This document shows, in pieces, positions 10,029 through 19,356 of a stretch of DNA of 64,000 nt; position 1 is the first letter of the stretch; every line of letters begins with the position of its first letter. Source of the stretch: [Clostridium] innocuum (GTDB lineage Bacteria; Bacillota_I; Bacilli_A; Erysipelotrichales; Erysipelotrichaceae); contig CP048838.1 in assembly GCA_012317185.1 (NCBI GenBank), positions 1,736,001-1,800,000 of the forward strand, given 5' to 3'. Made by a program: the position numbers and the translations under genes. Below the pieces are notes generated by a model that did not search any database, was not told the origin of the DNA, and saw only the letters and a program-made list of their open reading frames with translations.

Positions 10029-11414
10029 GTGCAGAAAAACAGAGGAGAGTGGTCTAACCACCTCGGATTTATCCTGGCAGCTACCGGCTCGGCAGTAGGT
10101 CTGGGGAATATCTGGAAGTTTCCAGGAAAGCTTGGGGCAAACGGAGGCGGTTTGTTTCTGTTGATTTACATAGTGGTTGTAGCAGTGATCGGTCTGAGCA
10201 TTATGCTGGCAGAGCTGGCGATTGGTAGAGCAACGCAGAAAAACGCTGTTGGAGCATTTCGCAAGCTTAATAAAAAGTGGATGTTTGCCGGTGTGATCGG
10301 CATGATCACCTTGTTTGTTATTTTATCCTATTACAGCATCGTTGGCGGCTGGATCATGAAATATATTGCCGTTTATTTCGGCGGTGCACATTTTTCCGGA
10401 GCTGCAACGCAGTATCAGGATTTCTTTACCGGCTTTATCACGGATCCGATAGAGCCAATTTTGTGGGGACTGCTGTTTCTTGGCTTGTGTATCTTCATTA
10501 TTTTAAAGGGCGTTGCAGAGGGTATCGAGAAAATCAGTAAGGTTTTAATGCCGGCTCTCTTTCTTTTGCTGATTGCGACGGCGATTCGCTCGGTTACTTT
10601 GCCGGGCGCTATGGAGGGTGTGCGCTTCATGCTGCATATCGATTTCTCTACCTTCCATACAGATATGCTCGTTGCGGCAGTAGGACAGGCCTTTTTCTCG
10701 CTCTCCGTGGGAATGGGCATCCTTATCACCTATGGCTCGTATGTGGGGAAGAAGGAAAATCTGATGAAAAGTGCGGTCTGGATATGTGTGCTGGATACCC
10801 TGGTCGCCATTCTGGCAGCCTTTGCCATCATTCCGGCAGTCTTTGTGACCATGGGAGCTGAAGGACTTGGTATGGGCGGAGGATTTGCATTTATGGCACT
10901 GCCCAATGTGTTTGCTTCCATTCCCGGAGGTGTTATCTTCGGTGCGGTCTTCTTTATACTCTTGTTTCTGGCAGCATTGACAAGTGCCATCAGTATACTG
11001 GAGAGCATCATCGCCTGTATGAGTGAGGAATTTCATATCACGAGGAGAAAGGCTGTAGTCTGGCTGTTTCTGCCGCTCATGATTTTAGCCGCCGGCTATT
11101 CCCTGTCGCAGCTGGAGTCACGCGGATTGAACCTGCCCTGGTTTGATATGCGAAACGGGTTACAGCTGCTGTCCATGAATGCTGTGATGGAGAAATTTAC
11201 AGATAATCTGATGATTCCCCTTGGCGCACTTTGTTTCTGTATATTCACGGGATGGGTCTGGGGAGTTCATGAAGCTACAGACGAATTCGAGAATGAAGGT
11301 ACACTGCGGTTTCGCTGGAAAAAGCTATGGTCCCTTGCTATCCGCTATCTGGCACCGGCAGCGATTCTGATTATTCTCTATTTTACGATTTGTGAAGGAA
11401 TGATTCTGTCCTGA
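10029..11414 (+). CDS. Sodium-dependent SNF-family transporter
   Basis: 461 residues with eleven to twelve hydrophobic segments. The N-terminal signature W-x-x-x-x-G-F-I-L-A-A-T-G-S-A-V-G-L-G-N-I-W-K-F-P is that of bacterial neurotransmitter:sodium symporters (LeuT/MhsT group). The unwound TM1 region and sodium-site residues (A-x-G-S-A-V-G-L-G-N) are intact. It probably takes up an amino acid coupled to sodium; the substrate is unknown. The start is a GTG with GGGAGG 8 bases upstream. It is a single gene with its own promoter and terminator. Confidence 0.93.
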   Translation: MQKNRGEWSNHLGFILAATGSAVGLGNIWKFPGKLGANGGGLFLLIYIVVVAVIGLSIMLAELAIGRATQKNAVGAFRKLNKKWMFAGVIGMITLFVILSYYSIVGGWIMKYIAVYFGGAHFSGAATQYQDFFTGFITDPIEPILWGLLFLGLCIFIILKGVAEGIEKISKVLMPALFLLLIATAIRSVTLPGAMEGVRFMLHIDFSTFHTDMLVAAVGQAFFSLSVGMGILITYGSYVGKKENLMKSAVWICVLDTLVAILAAFAIIPAVFVTMGAEGLGMGGGFAFMALPNVFASIPGGVIFGAVFFILLFLAALTSAISILESIIACMSEEFHITRRKAVVWLFLPLMILAAGYSLSQLESRGLNLPWFDMRNGLQLLSMNAVMEKFTDNLMIPLGALCFCIFTGWVWGVHEATDEFENEGTLRFRWKKLWSLAIRYLAPAAILIILYFTICEGMILS

Positions 11415-11423
11415 AAATCAATT

Positions 11424-11448
11424 GCCTGTCTTAGTACAGGCTTTTTTT
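11424..11448 (+). terminator. Terminator of SNF symporter
   Basis: GCCTGT (11424-11429) and ACAGGC (11436-11441) form a stem followed by seven T residues. Confidence 0.85.
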
Positions 11449-11954
11449 CTGCGAGTATTTAAATCAAATTTTCCTGGACAAACAGCATCTGCACAGCAGC
11501 ACGGCATGGAGACTTATCAATATTTTTCAGCAAGGAGTGCAAAGTGATTACTTACCTTATGGCAAAGAACATCCATACTGGAAATATTTAACCTCTATTT
11601 CCTGAAAACAAGGAATGTTGCTTTTGATAAATAGATGGTATAATTGAATACGAATTGTGAGTGCTGCATGTAAATTATAAAATCAGTTTTTACAGCAGGC
11701 CTTTGCAGTTGGCTGTCCCTATGCGGTGCTGTACAGAAACTAAAATAGTAGAGAAATTCATATTGTGATGGAAAGTGATTCTGCAGGGATTATACAGGAG
11801 AATTCATCCTTTATTTTATATGTATTCCTCAGCCGGATGCTTATCAGGAGCTTACCACATGTTATTCTAGGAGGATATGGAGTGTAAGAAGAATGTATTG
11901 CAGGGTGAACAAATCAAGGAGGTATTCTGCTATTGATTGGAAAGGAGCGGCTAT
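11449..11954. other. Intergenic stretch
   Basis: About 500 bases without a convincing gene. A TATAAT at 11639-11644 could be a promoter -10 box, but its -35 partner (TTGCTT, 15-base spacer) is poor. Nothing else was recognised. Confidence 0.4.
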
Positions 11955-12602
11955 ATGAAAAATAAACGTGTGCAAAAGCTGTCAGAACAAAAGCTGCTGC
12001 AGTATGGATGTAGTAAGGAAGGGATGACATACCGCTGTATCCGGAAGCTGAAGGCTCCGGATTTTTATGCGGTTATCACGTATGAAGGGCAGGAGCTGCA
12101 TGCTGAAGTATACGATGCGCAGCTAAGGGAGCCCTATACACCATTTCACGTACCGGGGGCAAATGGCAGCTTTGTATCATCGATTCGTGAGGAGGTTGAG
12201 GAACTGCTGGAGGACATGGTGCAGCAGTGTATCGATGGAAATCCATATCGTACGCGCATTCTGGATTATGTTGCTGAGCGTTATCAGAGCTATCCCCAAT
12301 TTCCCTGGAAGAGTGCTCCGGAGCATGGAACCTTAAAGACAGCTAAGGGAAAGTGGTACGGTGTTATCATGCATATTCCCTATCGAAGTCTGGGTATTGA
12401 TGTCGATGGTATGACGGATGTCTGTAACTTGAAAAATCGTCCGGAATTCATTCAGGAGCTGATTGATTATAAGTGTTTTTATCCTGCGTATCATATGAAT
12501 AAAACATACTGGTTTACGATTCTGCTTGATCAAAAGCTGTCCTGGATGCAGCTTCAGGAGCTCATTGATGAAAGCTATCGGCTGGTGAGTGCTGGTAAAT
12601 AG
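11955..12602 (+). CDS. MmcQ/YjbR-family protein
   Basis: 215 residues. The C-terminal half (about 105-213) has the YjbR/CyaY-like pattern: K-G-K-W-Y-G-V-I-M-x-I-P, then V-D-G-M-x-D-V-x-N-L-K and P-A-Y-H-M-N-K-x-Y-W-x-T-I-L-L-D. The N-terminal half resembles the extension of longer MmcQ-type proteins. It may bind DNA, but the role is unproven. The ATG at 11955 follows AAAGGAG; an in-frame ATG at 11937 lacks a good site. An AraC regulator gene follows after 52 bases in the same direction. Confidence 0.82.
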   Translation: MKNKRVQKLSEQKLLQYGCSKEGMTYRCIRKLKAPDFYAVITYEGQELHAEVYDAQLREPYTPFHVPGANGSFVSSIREEVEELLEDMVQQCIDGNPYRTRILDYVAERYQSYPQFPWKSAPEHGTLKTAKGKWYGVIMHIPYRSLGIDVDGMTDVCNLKNRPEFIQELIDYKCFYPAYHMNKTYWFTILLDQKLSWMQLQELIDESYRLVSAGK

Positions 12603-12654
12603 CGTTGGAATCAGTGAAAAAAAAGAGAAGTCATAGAAAAGGAGCTGCTATCAA

Positions 12655-13503
12655 ATGGAATGGATGGAACGATTGAATGAGGCAATCGCATATATGGAAG
12701 AGCATATGCAGGAGGAGATCAGCTTTGAGGAGGTCGCAAAAATTGCGTGTACATCCTCCTATAATTTTCAGCGGATGTTCTCTTATATGACCGGTATTTC
12801 CCTATCGGAGTACATACGCAGAAGAAGGATGAGTCTTGCAGCAGAGGAATTGCAGCAGGGGACGGATAAGATTATAGATATTGCATTGCGTTATCAATAC
12901 GCATCTCCAACCGCTTTTAATCGGGCATTTCGCTCTGTCCATGGCATTGCACCATCTCAGGTGCGCAATGCACAGGCTGCCGTAAAGCTGTATCCGCCGC
13001 TTCACTTTCAGCTTTCTATCGCAGGAAGCAGGGAATTGAATTACAGAATTGTAAAGAAGGATGCCTTTCGCGTTGTCGGAGTTTGCCATGAGCTGGAAAA
13101 GGAGCTGGAGAAAAATTATGAGGTGGTTCCCAATCTCTGGCGGACAGCGGCAGAAGATGGAACGATTGCAGACCTTTCTGCACATATCGACGCAAAGGAG
13201 CCAAGCGGTCTGTTGGGAATCAGTATGTGTCAGGATTATAAGGACTGGAAGTTCTGGATTGGAGTGGCGAGCGAAGAACCGCTGAACGGATATGAAGAAA
13301 TTCAGCTACCTAAGGCATCCTGGATCGTTTTTCAATGCGAAGGAACGCATGCGTCCATTCAGGAGCTGGAGCGCAGAATCTGGACGGAATGGTTTCCATC
13401 AACCGGCTATCAGTATGTAAACGGACCGGTGATGGAGGTCTATCTGGACCCTGATCCTAGCTCCTCAAGGCTTGAGATGTGGCTGATGATCACTGACATG
13501 TGA
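12655..13503 (+). CDS. AraC-family regulator with GyrI-like domain
   Basis: 282 residues. Two AraC helix-turn-helix motifs occupy about 1-105 (S-F-E-E-V-A, F-Q-R-M-F and A-S-P-T-A-F-N-R-A-F-R), followed by a GyrI-like effector-binding domain (about 125-282). This domain order is that of Rob/SoxS-like multidrug-responsive activators. AAAGGAG precedes the ATG. The next gene encodes a free-standing GyrI-like domain that resembles this C-terminal half, so both may sense the same small molecule. Confidence 0.9.
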   Translation: MEWMERLNEAIAYMEEHMQEEISFEEVAKIACTSSYNFQRMFSYMTGISLSEYIRRRRMSLAAEELQQGTDKIIDIALRYQYASPTAFNRAFRSVHGIAPSQVRNAQAAVKLYPPLHFQLSIAGSRELNYRIVKKDAFRVVGVCHELEKELEKNYEVVPNLWRTAAEDGTIADLSAHIDAKEPSGLLGISMCQDYKDWKFWIGVASEEPLNGYEEIQLPKASWIVFQCEGTHASIQELERRIWTEWFPSTGYQYVNGPVMEVYLDPDPSSSRLEMWLMITDM

Positions 13504-13590
13504 AAAGCACGCAGTATCGGACAGAGAAAGAGAGGATAGAAAGGACATAAATTTATATACTAATACCATACAAAGCAGGAGGAATCAAAT

Positions 13591-14091
13591 ATGAGCGAAC
13601 CGTTTCATATCGTAGAAAGAGAAAGCTTTCGTGTTGCAGGCTATTGCATACATACGACAAATAAGAGAAAAGAAGGACAGAAAGCAATACCCCGGCAATG
13701 GGAGGAGCTTCAAACACAGGGACAGCAGAAGGAATTGATGTCCCATATGAATCAGGAGCCCTTTGGTCTGTTTGGTATCAGTGTTTATAATACAGCAGCA
13801 GATGACAGTCGTAAATTCGATCATTGGATTGCTGTTTCCAGCGATCATGCAGTTACAGGGGAGCTGGAAGAATATATCGTGCCCGCTGCAACCTGGGCAG
13901 TATTTCCCTGTACATTGGATACCATCGGAAAAACAGAGGTGCAGGCAATCATGAAATGGCTACCGAAATCTGATTACAAGCCGCTGAATTCCGGATACAT
14001 CACCGGAAGGATGAAAGCAAAGGCGCCGGATATCACATATTACGGAGAAAATGATCTGGTTGAGGTATGGGTGGCAGTGGAAAAGAGATAA
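13591..14091 (+). CDS. Free-standing GyrI-like effector-binding protein
   Basis: 166 residues consisting of a single GyrI-like (AraC effector-binding) domain with no DNA-binding part. It shares motifs with the C-terminal half of the preceding AraC protein: F-R-V-A/V-G, E-P-F/S-G-L-F/L-G-I-S, and P-x-A-T/S-W-x-V-F near the end. The pair looks like an internal duplication in which one copy lost the helix-turn-helix. It probably binds or sequesters a small hydrophobic ligand. AGGAGG lies just before the ATG. Confidence 0.83.
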   Translation: MSEPFHIVERESFRVAGYCIHTTNKRKEGQKAIPRQWEELQTQGQQKELMSHMNQEPFGLFGISVYNTAADDSRKFDHWIAVSSDHAVTGELEEYIVPAATWAVFPCTLDTIGKTEVQAIMKWLPKSDYKPLNSGYITGRMKAKAPDITYYGENDLVEVWVAVEKR

Positions 14092-14116
14092 AAAAACTGA
14101 CAACTAACAGCTTATC

Positions 14117-14153
14117 GATGCATGAGGAATTCTTACTTTATGCATCTTTTTAT
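14117..14153 (+). terminator. Terminator after GyrI-like gene
   Basis: GATGCAT (14117-14123) pairs with ATGCATC (14140-14146), followed by TTTTTATTT. Confidence 0.75.
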
Positions 14154-14444
14154 TTAAGCCGGGGGGACGTTAGAGTGTTAGGAACGGTTAAGTCTATCAT
14201 AATTCATACTAAAAATTTCCAATGATTGACGATGGTTTCAGCATCCGCTATAATCAAACCATAGAGAAGGCAGTCAAAGCATAATTAAGCAAACAGATAA
14301 AAGCCAATCATCTTCTTGTTACTTCTCATTGCAGCAATAGAATCACAGCGCTATTTGTCTGTTCAGGCTTTATATTGTGTTAAAATGAAGTGTGCGACAA
14401 TTATGAAGATAAAACAGCCGATGTGATATGAAGGAGGTACTAGG
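14154..14444. other. Intergenic stretch
   Basis: About 290 bases. A TATAAT near 14250 could belong to a promoter, but I could not place a good -35 box. No gene was recognised. Confidence 0.4.
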
Positions 14445-15287
14445 ATGCATAAATTAGAAAAAAAGGTAATTCTGATCGATGTGGACGGAACGCTGGTGGA
14501 TTATGAAAATCATCTTCCGCCTTCCGCAGTCAAAGCAATACGTATGGACAGAGCACTAGGACATCTGGTTTATATCTGTACGGGTAGAAGCCGCAGCGAG
14601 GTGTATGACGAAATTTGGAATATCGGTCTGGATGGTATGATTGGTGCAAATGGCGGATATATTGAGCATCACGGGGAGGTATTGTTTCATGCACATTTAA
14701 AAAAAGAACAGTGCAGTGCAATCGTAGACTGGCTGCATAGCCGCAATCTGGAATTTTATCTGGAAAGCAATACGGGTTTGTATGCCAGTGAACATTTTGA
14801 AGAAGCGGGAGAACCCGTTATGCAGAAATATATGCAGCGCAAGGGAAACGGGCAGGAGAATATCCATATATGCGCACAGTATCCGGATATGGTGTTTGGA
14901 GAAAATCTGTATCGGGAGGATGTGAATAAAATCAGCTTTATTCTAAATTCCTATGCAGATGTGACTGCCGCAGCGCAATGCTTTCCGGATCTAAAAATCA
15001 GCACCTGGGGTGGCAAGGGAGAAACAGCTCTTTTTGGTGATATCGGAATACAGGATATTGACAAGGCAACAGCGATCTCTCTTCTGCTGAAGTATCTTCA
15101 TATGGGGCAAAAGGATACGATTGCTTTTGGAGATGCGGCGGTGGATATTCCTATGTTGGAATACTGCGCGTTGGGTATCGCAATGGCTAGTGGAGGTAAG
15201 GAAATTAAAGCCATGGCGGATGATATTACAGCTGCCGTGAATCAGGATGGACTATATAAGGCATTTTTAAAATACAATTTACTTTGA
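14445..15287 (+). CDS. Cof-type HAD phosphatase
   Basis: 280 residues. HAD motif I is I-D-V-D-G-T-L-V-D near residue 11, motif II is C-T-G-R-S, motif III contains a Lys around 210 and motif IV is F-G-D-A-A-V-D-I-P-M-L. A large alpha/beta cap between motifs II and III (type IIB) marks the Cof subfamily, which dephosphorylates sugar phosphates, nucleotides or cofactors such as FMN. Substrate unknown. AAGGAGG precedes the ATG. Two other Cof-type paralogues lie in this window. Confidence 0.9.
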   Translation: MHKLEKKVILIDVDGTLVDYENHLPPSAVKAIRMDRALGHLVYICTGRSRSEVYDEIWNIGLDGMIGANGGYIEHHGEVLFHAHLKKEQCSAIVDWLHSRNLEFYLESNTGLYASEHFEEAGEPVMQKYMQRKGNGQENIHICAQYPDMVFGENLYREDVNKISFILNSYADVTAAAQCFPDLKISTWGGKGETALFGDIGIQDIDKATAISLLLKYLHMGQKDTIAFGDAAVDIPMLEYCALGIAMASGGKEIKAMADDITAAVNQDGLYKAFLKYNLL

Positions 15288-15627
15288 TGCACTGATAATA
15301 CGGAAAAGATATTGCACCCATCTGCTATCTGTTTGTTTACACTGGAAACAAATCACTACAGTCTCTTCTGCAGACAAAAACAGAATGTCAATTTTTATAC
15401 AAAGAGCTGCGGGTTTCATCTGTGTAGAAAAATAATGGATAGTGATATGGAAATGGCAAGCTTTTATAGAATTGATCCTTTGAGGTCTCCTCTTTCCGCG
15501 CAACTTTGGCGGGAGATGGAGCCTTTTTACGTCAGCGTGGGCAAATGCATTGACAGCACTCCTTTACATGCATATACTGTTGTTAGTTAGATGAAGATAA
15601 CTTTTAACATCAAAGGAGGAGTCACAA
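15288..15627. other. Intergenic stretch before gpmA
   Basis: 340 bases. An imperfect stem around 15484-15530 (GGTCTCC with GGAGATGGAGCC) followed by CTTTTTA could be a weak terminator or leader structure. I could not identify a T-box or a known riboswitch. Open frames here look non-coding. Confidence 0.35.
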
Positions 15628-16380
15628 ATGAAGCTTGTATTGATTCGTCACGGAGAGAGTGAATGGAATAAATTAAACCTGTTTACCGGGTGGACAGATG
15701 TTGATCTGAGTGAAAAAGGACATGAAGAGGCCAAAGCGGCAGGGAGACTGCTGAAGCAGGAGGGATTGGATTTTGATATCTGCTATACCTCCTATTTAAA
15801 AAGAGCTGTGCATACACTGGATCACATTCTGGATGAAATGGATCGCACATGGCTTCCTGTTGTAAAGTCCTGGAAGCTGAATGAGCGACATTACGGTGCT
15901 TTGCAGGGCTTAAATAAAGCGGAAACCGCTGAAAAATACGGAGAGGAGCAGGTCAGGGAGTGGCGGCGTTCCTACGATATCCTCCCACCGGCGCTGAACC
16001 AAAACGATGCGCGAAGTGCTGTTGCACAGAGTATGTATCGGGATGTGAATCCGAATGAGCTGCCGAGCAGTGAGAGCCTGGAAACGACGGTTGCACGAGT
16101 AGTGCCGTATTTCAACAAGGTCATTAAAAAGGATATGATGGCAGGAAAACGCGTCATCATCGCGGCACATGGAAATTCTCTGCGTGCATTGGTGAAATAT
16201 TTTGATAAGCTCAGCGAGGAGGATATCGTAAATGTGAATATTCCAACAGGTGTTCCGCTCGTGTATGAATTTGATGCACAGGGCAATCCTTTGCACCATA
16301 GATACCTTGGTGATCCGCGGCTTTTAAAGCAGAAAATGGAGGCTGTTGCCAATCAGGGAAAAAAAGCAATCGGCGTGTAA
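15628..16380 (+). CDS. gpmA: 2,3-BPG-dependent phosphoglycerate mutase
   Basis: 250 residues, the standard length for the cofactor-dependent enzyme. It interconverts 3- and 2-phosphoglycerate in glycolysis. The phospho-histidine motif [10 protein letters not shown] is at the N-terminus, followed by [27 protein letters not shown], and the second histidine in [18 protein letters not shown] sits before the ATG. It is transcribed alone. Confidence 0.97.
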   Translation: MKLVLIRHGESEWNKLNLFTGWTDVDLSEKGHEEAKAAGRLLKQEGLDFDICYTSYLKRAVHTLDHILDEMDRTWLPVVKSWKLNERHYGALQGLNKAETAEKYGEEQVREWRRSYDILPPALNQNDARSAVAQSMYRDVNPNELPSSESLETTVARVVPYFNKVIKKDMMAGKRVIIAAHGNSLRALVKYFDKLSEEDIVNVNIPTGVPLVYEFDAQGNPLHHRYLGDPRLLKQKMEAVANQGKKAIGV

Positions 16381-16529
16381 AGGAAAACAACATGATCATA
16401 TGCATAGGGAAAAGAGATCCGCTTAATACCGTAGGGGTACAGAACCAATCATTTCATGTATGTCTTCTTTTTACAATTCACATCCCCTGCCCTCTGGTAT
16501 AATAACTGCATTCACAGGGAGGTAGCTGT

Positions 16530-17015
16530 ATGAAATACATGGGAAGCTTATATGCAGTAGATGATAAAGAACGCACGATCGCTTTTTATAAGGAGGTGTG
16601 CGGTCTGCGCGTGATACAGGATTTTGGTACAAACTTCACGATGACGGGAGGTATATCCTTTCAGACGAGAGAAAGCTGGAGTGGTTTTCTGGAGAAGCAG
16701 CCCTCGGATATTCATTACGGCGGCAATGATGCGGAGATTTATCTGGAATGTGAGGATCTGGACGCTTTTGTAAAGCTGTTAAACAGTCGAACGGATACCA
16801 AACTGCTTCATCCTGTAAAGGAGCATGACTGGGGACAAAGAGGCATTCGCTTTTACGATCCGGACATGCATATCATCGAAGTCAGTGAACCACTGCCTGT
16901 TGTCGTCAGCCGCTTCACACAGCAGGGGATGAGCCCCTCGCAGATATCTGAGAAAATGGGGTTGTCTGAACGCATGGTGAACCGCATGCTGAAAAGGCAC
17001 GAAAAAAATTCATAG
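16530..17015 (+). CDS. VOC-family protein with C-terminal HTH-like tail
   Basis: 161 residues. Residues 1-118 form a vicinal-oxygen-chelate (glyoxalase/bleomycin-resistance) domain, with R-T-I-A-F-Y-K-E-V-C-G near the start and the typical G-I-R-F-Y-D-P-D-x-H-I-I-E-V-S-E close. After it comes a 40-residue tail (M-S-P-S-Q-I-S-E-K-M-G-L-S-E-R-M-V-N) that reads like a short helix-turn-helix. Fusion of a VOC fold to such a tail suggests a small ligand-sensing regulator rather than an enzyme; this is inference. A terminator follows. Confidence 0.85.
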   Translation: MKYMGSLYAVDDKERTIAFYKEVCGLRVIQDFGTNFTMTGGISFQTRESWSGFLEKQPSDIHYGGNDAEIYLECEDLDAFVKLLNSRTDTKLLHPVKEHDWGQRGIRFYDPDMHIIEVSEPLPVVVSRFTQQGMSPSQISEKMGLSERMVNRMLKRHEKNS

Positions 17016-17017
17016 TA

Positions 17018-17047
17018 TGAAGGCTGTCCAGCGGCAGTCTTTTTTGC
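17018..17047 (+). terminator. Terminator after VOC gene
   Basis: AAGGCTG and CAGTCTT pair (one G-U) around an 8-base loop, followed by TTTTT. Confidence 0.7.
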
Positions 17048-17342
17048 ATAAGAAAATCAAAACTCGTTCGAAAGCTCAGGATTGCGTATTGCTGATAACC
17101 CGGATGCAGGAAATAAAGCACAGGACATAGTGAATAGCTGAATGAAAAAGGATACATAAACGCAGATACATAGGGGTCAGCTGCATGCGGGAAACAGAAG
17201 TGTATAAATAAATGAACGATGAAAATGACAAGAAAAGAAAACAAAAAGCCGATACCTGCAGGAAATATCACCTGCCGCACCGGCTTTTTCATAACCTCTA
17301 TTACATAATCACAGGAATATAAGCGTTGGACCGCGGCAATCA
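17048..17342. other. Intergenic stretch between convergent genes
   Basis: Between the VOC gene and the minus-strand HAD gene. It holds the HAD terminator listed separately and otherwise no recognisable feature. Confidence 0.5.
17243..17289 (-). terminator. Terminator of minus-strand HAD gene
   Basis: A compound hairpin: AAAAAGCCG (17243-17251) pairs with CGGCTTTTT (17281-17289), with an inner GCAGG/CCTGC stem. T runs exist on both strands, so it may act in both directions. Confidence 0.85.
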
Positions 17343-18149
17343 TTATCTGGCTAGAATATGCTTTTCCAGATACCAGGCTACACCGTCCTCTTCGTTGGAA
17401 ATTGTCTGGGCATCCGCATGGGCAAAGGTATCCATGGTGCCGTTGCTCATCCATACGCCGTGTCCAACTTCCTTTAACATTTCGTTGTCATTGCTTGTAT
17501 CACCAAAGGCAAGCACCTCATCCATGGTAATTCCGATATCCGCACACAGTTGACGAAGCCCGCTGGCCTTATTCACCCGCTTATCCACGAATTCAAACAG
17601 GGTGGGATCGGAACGAAAGGCTGCACAGGTTGAAAGATTAAGCTTTCTTGCACGCTGTTCCACCATATCCATATCCTCCGGCCGACATTCCACAATCAGC
17701 TTCTGTCTAGGCTGATTACAGAGCGCATACAAATCTGTGATCTGTTCATCCTCGTGATATAAGGCAGCCTTTGCACGGGTTGCTTCAGTTCCCTTGTTCA
17801 CATAGCGCTTTTCCTTTTCAAAAATCCAGAAGCGCACCGGCATATCCCGATATTGATCCATAATATGCTTTAACAGTTCTCCGTCTATGGTATAAAAGTT
17901 TTTCTGTGCATCCTTTGCTTTATCATAAATGCACCCGCCGTTCATACCGAGTACATAATCCACAAGCTCCTCCATTTCCCATTGCTTGATGAGGGAGAGA
18001 ATCGGATACAGCGGCCTTCCACTGGCAATCGCAAAGGACATTCCCTGTTCCTTTGCTTTGCGAATGGCGTCCTTATTTATATTGCTTACAAACTTCTGCC
18101 CATTTAACAGCGTTCCGTCCAAATCACTAACAATCAGTTTATATTTCAT
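17343..18149 (-). CDS. Cof-type HAD phosphatase (YidA-like)
   Basis: 268 residues. Motif I is V-S-D-L-D-G-T-L-L-N-G, motif II A-S-G-R-P, motif III includes a Lys near V-N-K-A-S-G, and motif IV is F-G-D-T-S-N-D-N-E-M-L. A IIB cap places it with YidA-like sugar-phosphate phosphatases. The start at 18149 is favoured because AGGTGATGATT on the minus strand gives a ribosome binding site just before that ATG; a GTG at 18158 lies inside that site. Substrate unknown. Confidence 0.9.
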   Translation of the reverse strand: MKYKLIVSDLDGTLLNGQKFVSNINKDAIRKAKEQGMSFAIASGRPLYPILSLIKQWEMEELVDYVLGMNGGCIYDKAKDAQKNFYTIDGELLKHIMDQYRDMPVRFWIFEKEKRYVNKGTEATRAKAALYHEDEQITDLYALCNQPRQKLIVECRPEDMDMVEQRARKLNLSTCAAFRSDPTLFEFVDKRVNKASGLRQLCADIGITMDEVLAFGDTSNDNEMLKEVGHGVWMSNGTMDTFAHADAQTISNEEDGVAWYLEKHILAR

Positions 18150-18460
18150 AATCATCACCTGCGGGAATCATACCATAAAATAAGATAAAGGAAAAGATGA
18201 CAAAGCAGGTCTATTGTTATATCCGCATGATGACTGTGTATTCTTTGTTATGTTCGGTTGACAAATTGCTACCCTGCATGGATAGCATTTCCTCCTGCAT
18301 TCCTGTTTAGTATAGTCATACGATGAGGTGATGAGGATGAAGGATATCGTGATAACAAATGCTATGCAGGGAAACCTGAAATGGGCTTGATGCGTAAGCA
18401 ATGCTTTTGTGCTCTTTACAAATCAAAACGGATAAATAATTTTTTTAAGTCAGAAATGAA
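18150..18460. other. Intergenic stretch
   Basis: About 310 bases between divergently transcribed genes, AT-rich toward the right. No gene recognised. Confidence 0.4.
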
Positions 18461-18489
18461 ATGACAATGCTTAAGGGAAATGATATAAT
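18461..18489 (+). promoter_or_regulatory. Promoter of SGNH esterase gene
   Basis: ATGACA (18461-18466), a 17-base spacer and a perfect TATAAT (18484-18489), 37 bases before the ATG. Confidence 0.65.
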
Positions 18490-18525
18490 GACAAAAATAT
18501 AATTGAAAATGAGAGGAATTTAGAA

Positions 18526-19356
18526 ATGAAGTCAGTTTTACTAATAGGACAATCAAATATGGCAGGGCGTGGATTTTTAAACGAGGCTACGCCAATATAT
18601 AATGAAAATATTTTCATGCTAAGAAATGGCAGATGGCAAATGATGGCAGAACCTATCCACTTTGACCGGTCAGTTTCCGGTGTTGGACCGGCGGCGTCAT
18701 TTGCACAGGCATGGTGCAACGCAAATAAAAATGAACAAATCGGACTTATCCCTTGTGCGGAAGGAGGCAGTTCCATCGATGAATGGGATAAGGAAGGTGC
18801 TCTATTTCGCCATGCAGTCAGTGAGTCAAAATTCGCCATGGAAAACAGTGAGTTGATTGCAATTTTGTGGCATCAAGGAGAAAGCGACAGTCATAGCGGA
18901 AAATACAAAAATTATTATCAAAAACTTAATGTTTTAGTTAATTCGTTCAGAAAAGAACTGGAAGCTTTGGAAGTTCCGTTCATTGCTGGCGGTTTAGGAG
19001 ATTATTTAGGTAAGTCTGGATTTGGAAGAAGCTGCGTAGAGTATGACTTGATTAACCAGGAATTACTCAAATACGCAGAATATAACAGAAATTGTTATTT
19101 TGTAACAGGGGAAAAATTATATCCTAATCCAGATGGTATCCATATCAATGCAGAGTCTCAGAGAATACTGGGTATTAGGTATTTCAAAGCTTACCAGACC
19201 AAATCAAATGTTGTAGAGCCGTTAGATAATGAAGCGAACATGGTAAAGGAATTGTGTGAAAGAGAATACACTATAGCAGAAAAAAGATATATAACACTAG
19301 AACAATTTACATTAGGAAAAAGTTCCATGGAAGAAGTGTTGAAATTTTTAAAGTAG
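18526..19356 (+). CDS. SGNH-type (sialate O-acetylesterase-like) esterase
   Basis: 276 residues with no signal peptide. The catalytic Ser is in I-G-Q-S-N-M-A-G-R near the N-terminus, the oxyanion region includes C-A-E-G-G-S-S-I, W-H-Q-G-E-S-D follows, and the catalytic Asp/His pair is in D-G-I-H-I. These are the blocks of SASA/CE6-type carbohydrate acetylesterases. An extra helical tail of about 50 residues follows the domain. The gene looks more AT-rich than its neighbours, which may mean recent acquisition. Substrate unknown, probably an acetylated sugar. Confidence 0.85.
   Translation: MKSVLLIGQSNMAGRGFLNEATPIYNENIFMLRNGRWQMMAEPIHFDRSVSGVGPAASFAQAWCNANKNEQIGLIPCAEGGSSIDEWDKEGALFRHAVSESKFAMENSELIAILWHQGESDSHSGKYKNYYQKLNVLVNSFRKELEALEVPFIAGGLGDYLGKSGFGRSCVEYDLINQELLKYAEYNRNCYFVTGEKLYPNPDGIHINAESQRILGIRYFKAYQTKSNVVEPLDNEANMVKELCEREYTIAEKRYITLEQFTLGKSSMEEVLKFLK

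Noticed and set aside
15480..15535. Possible T-box or leader terminator before gpmA
   Set aside because: The stem is imperfect and the T-box core sequence is absent.
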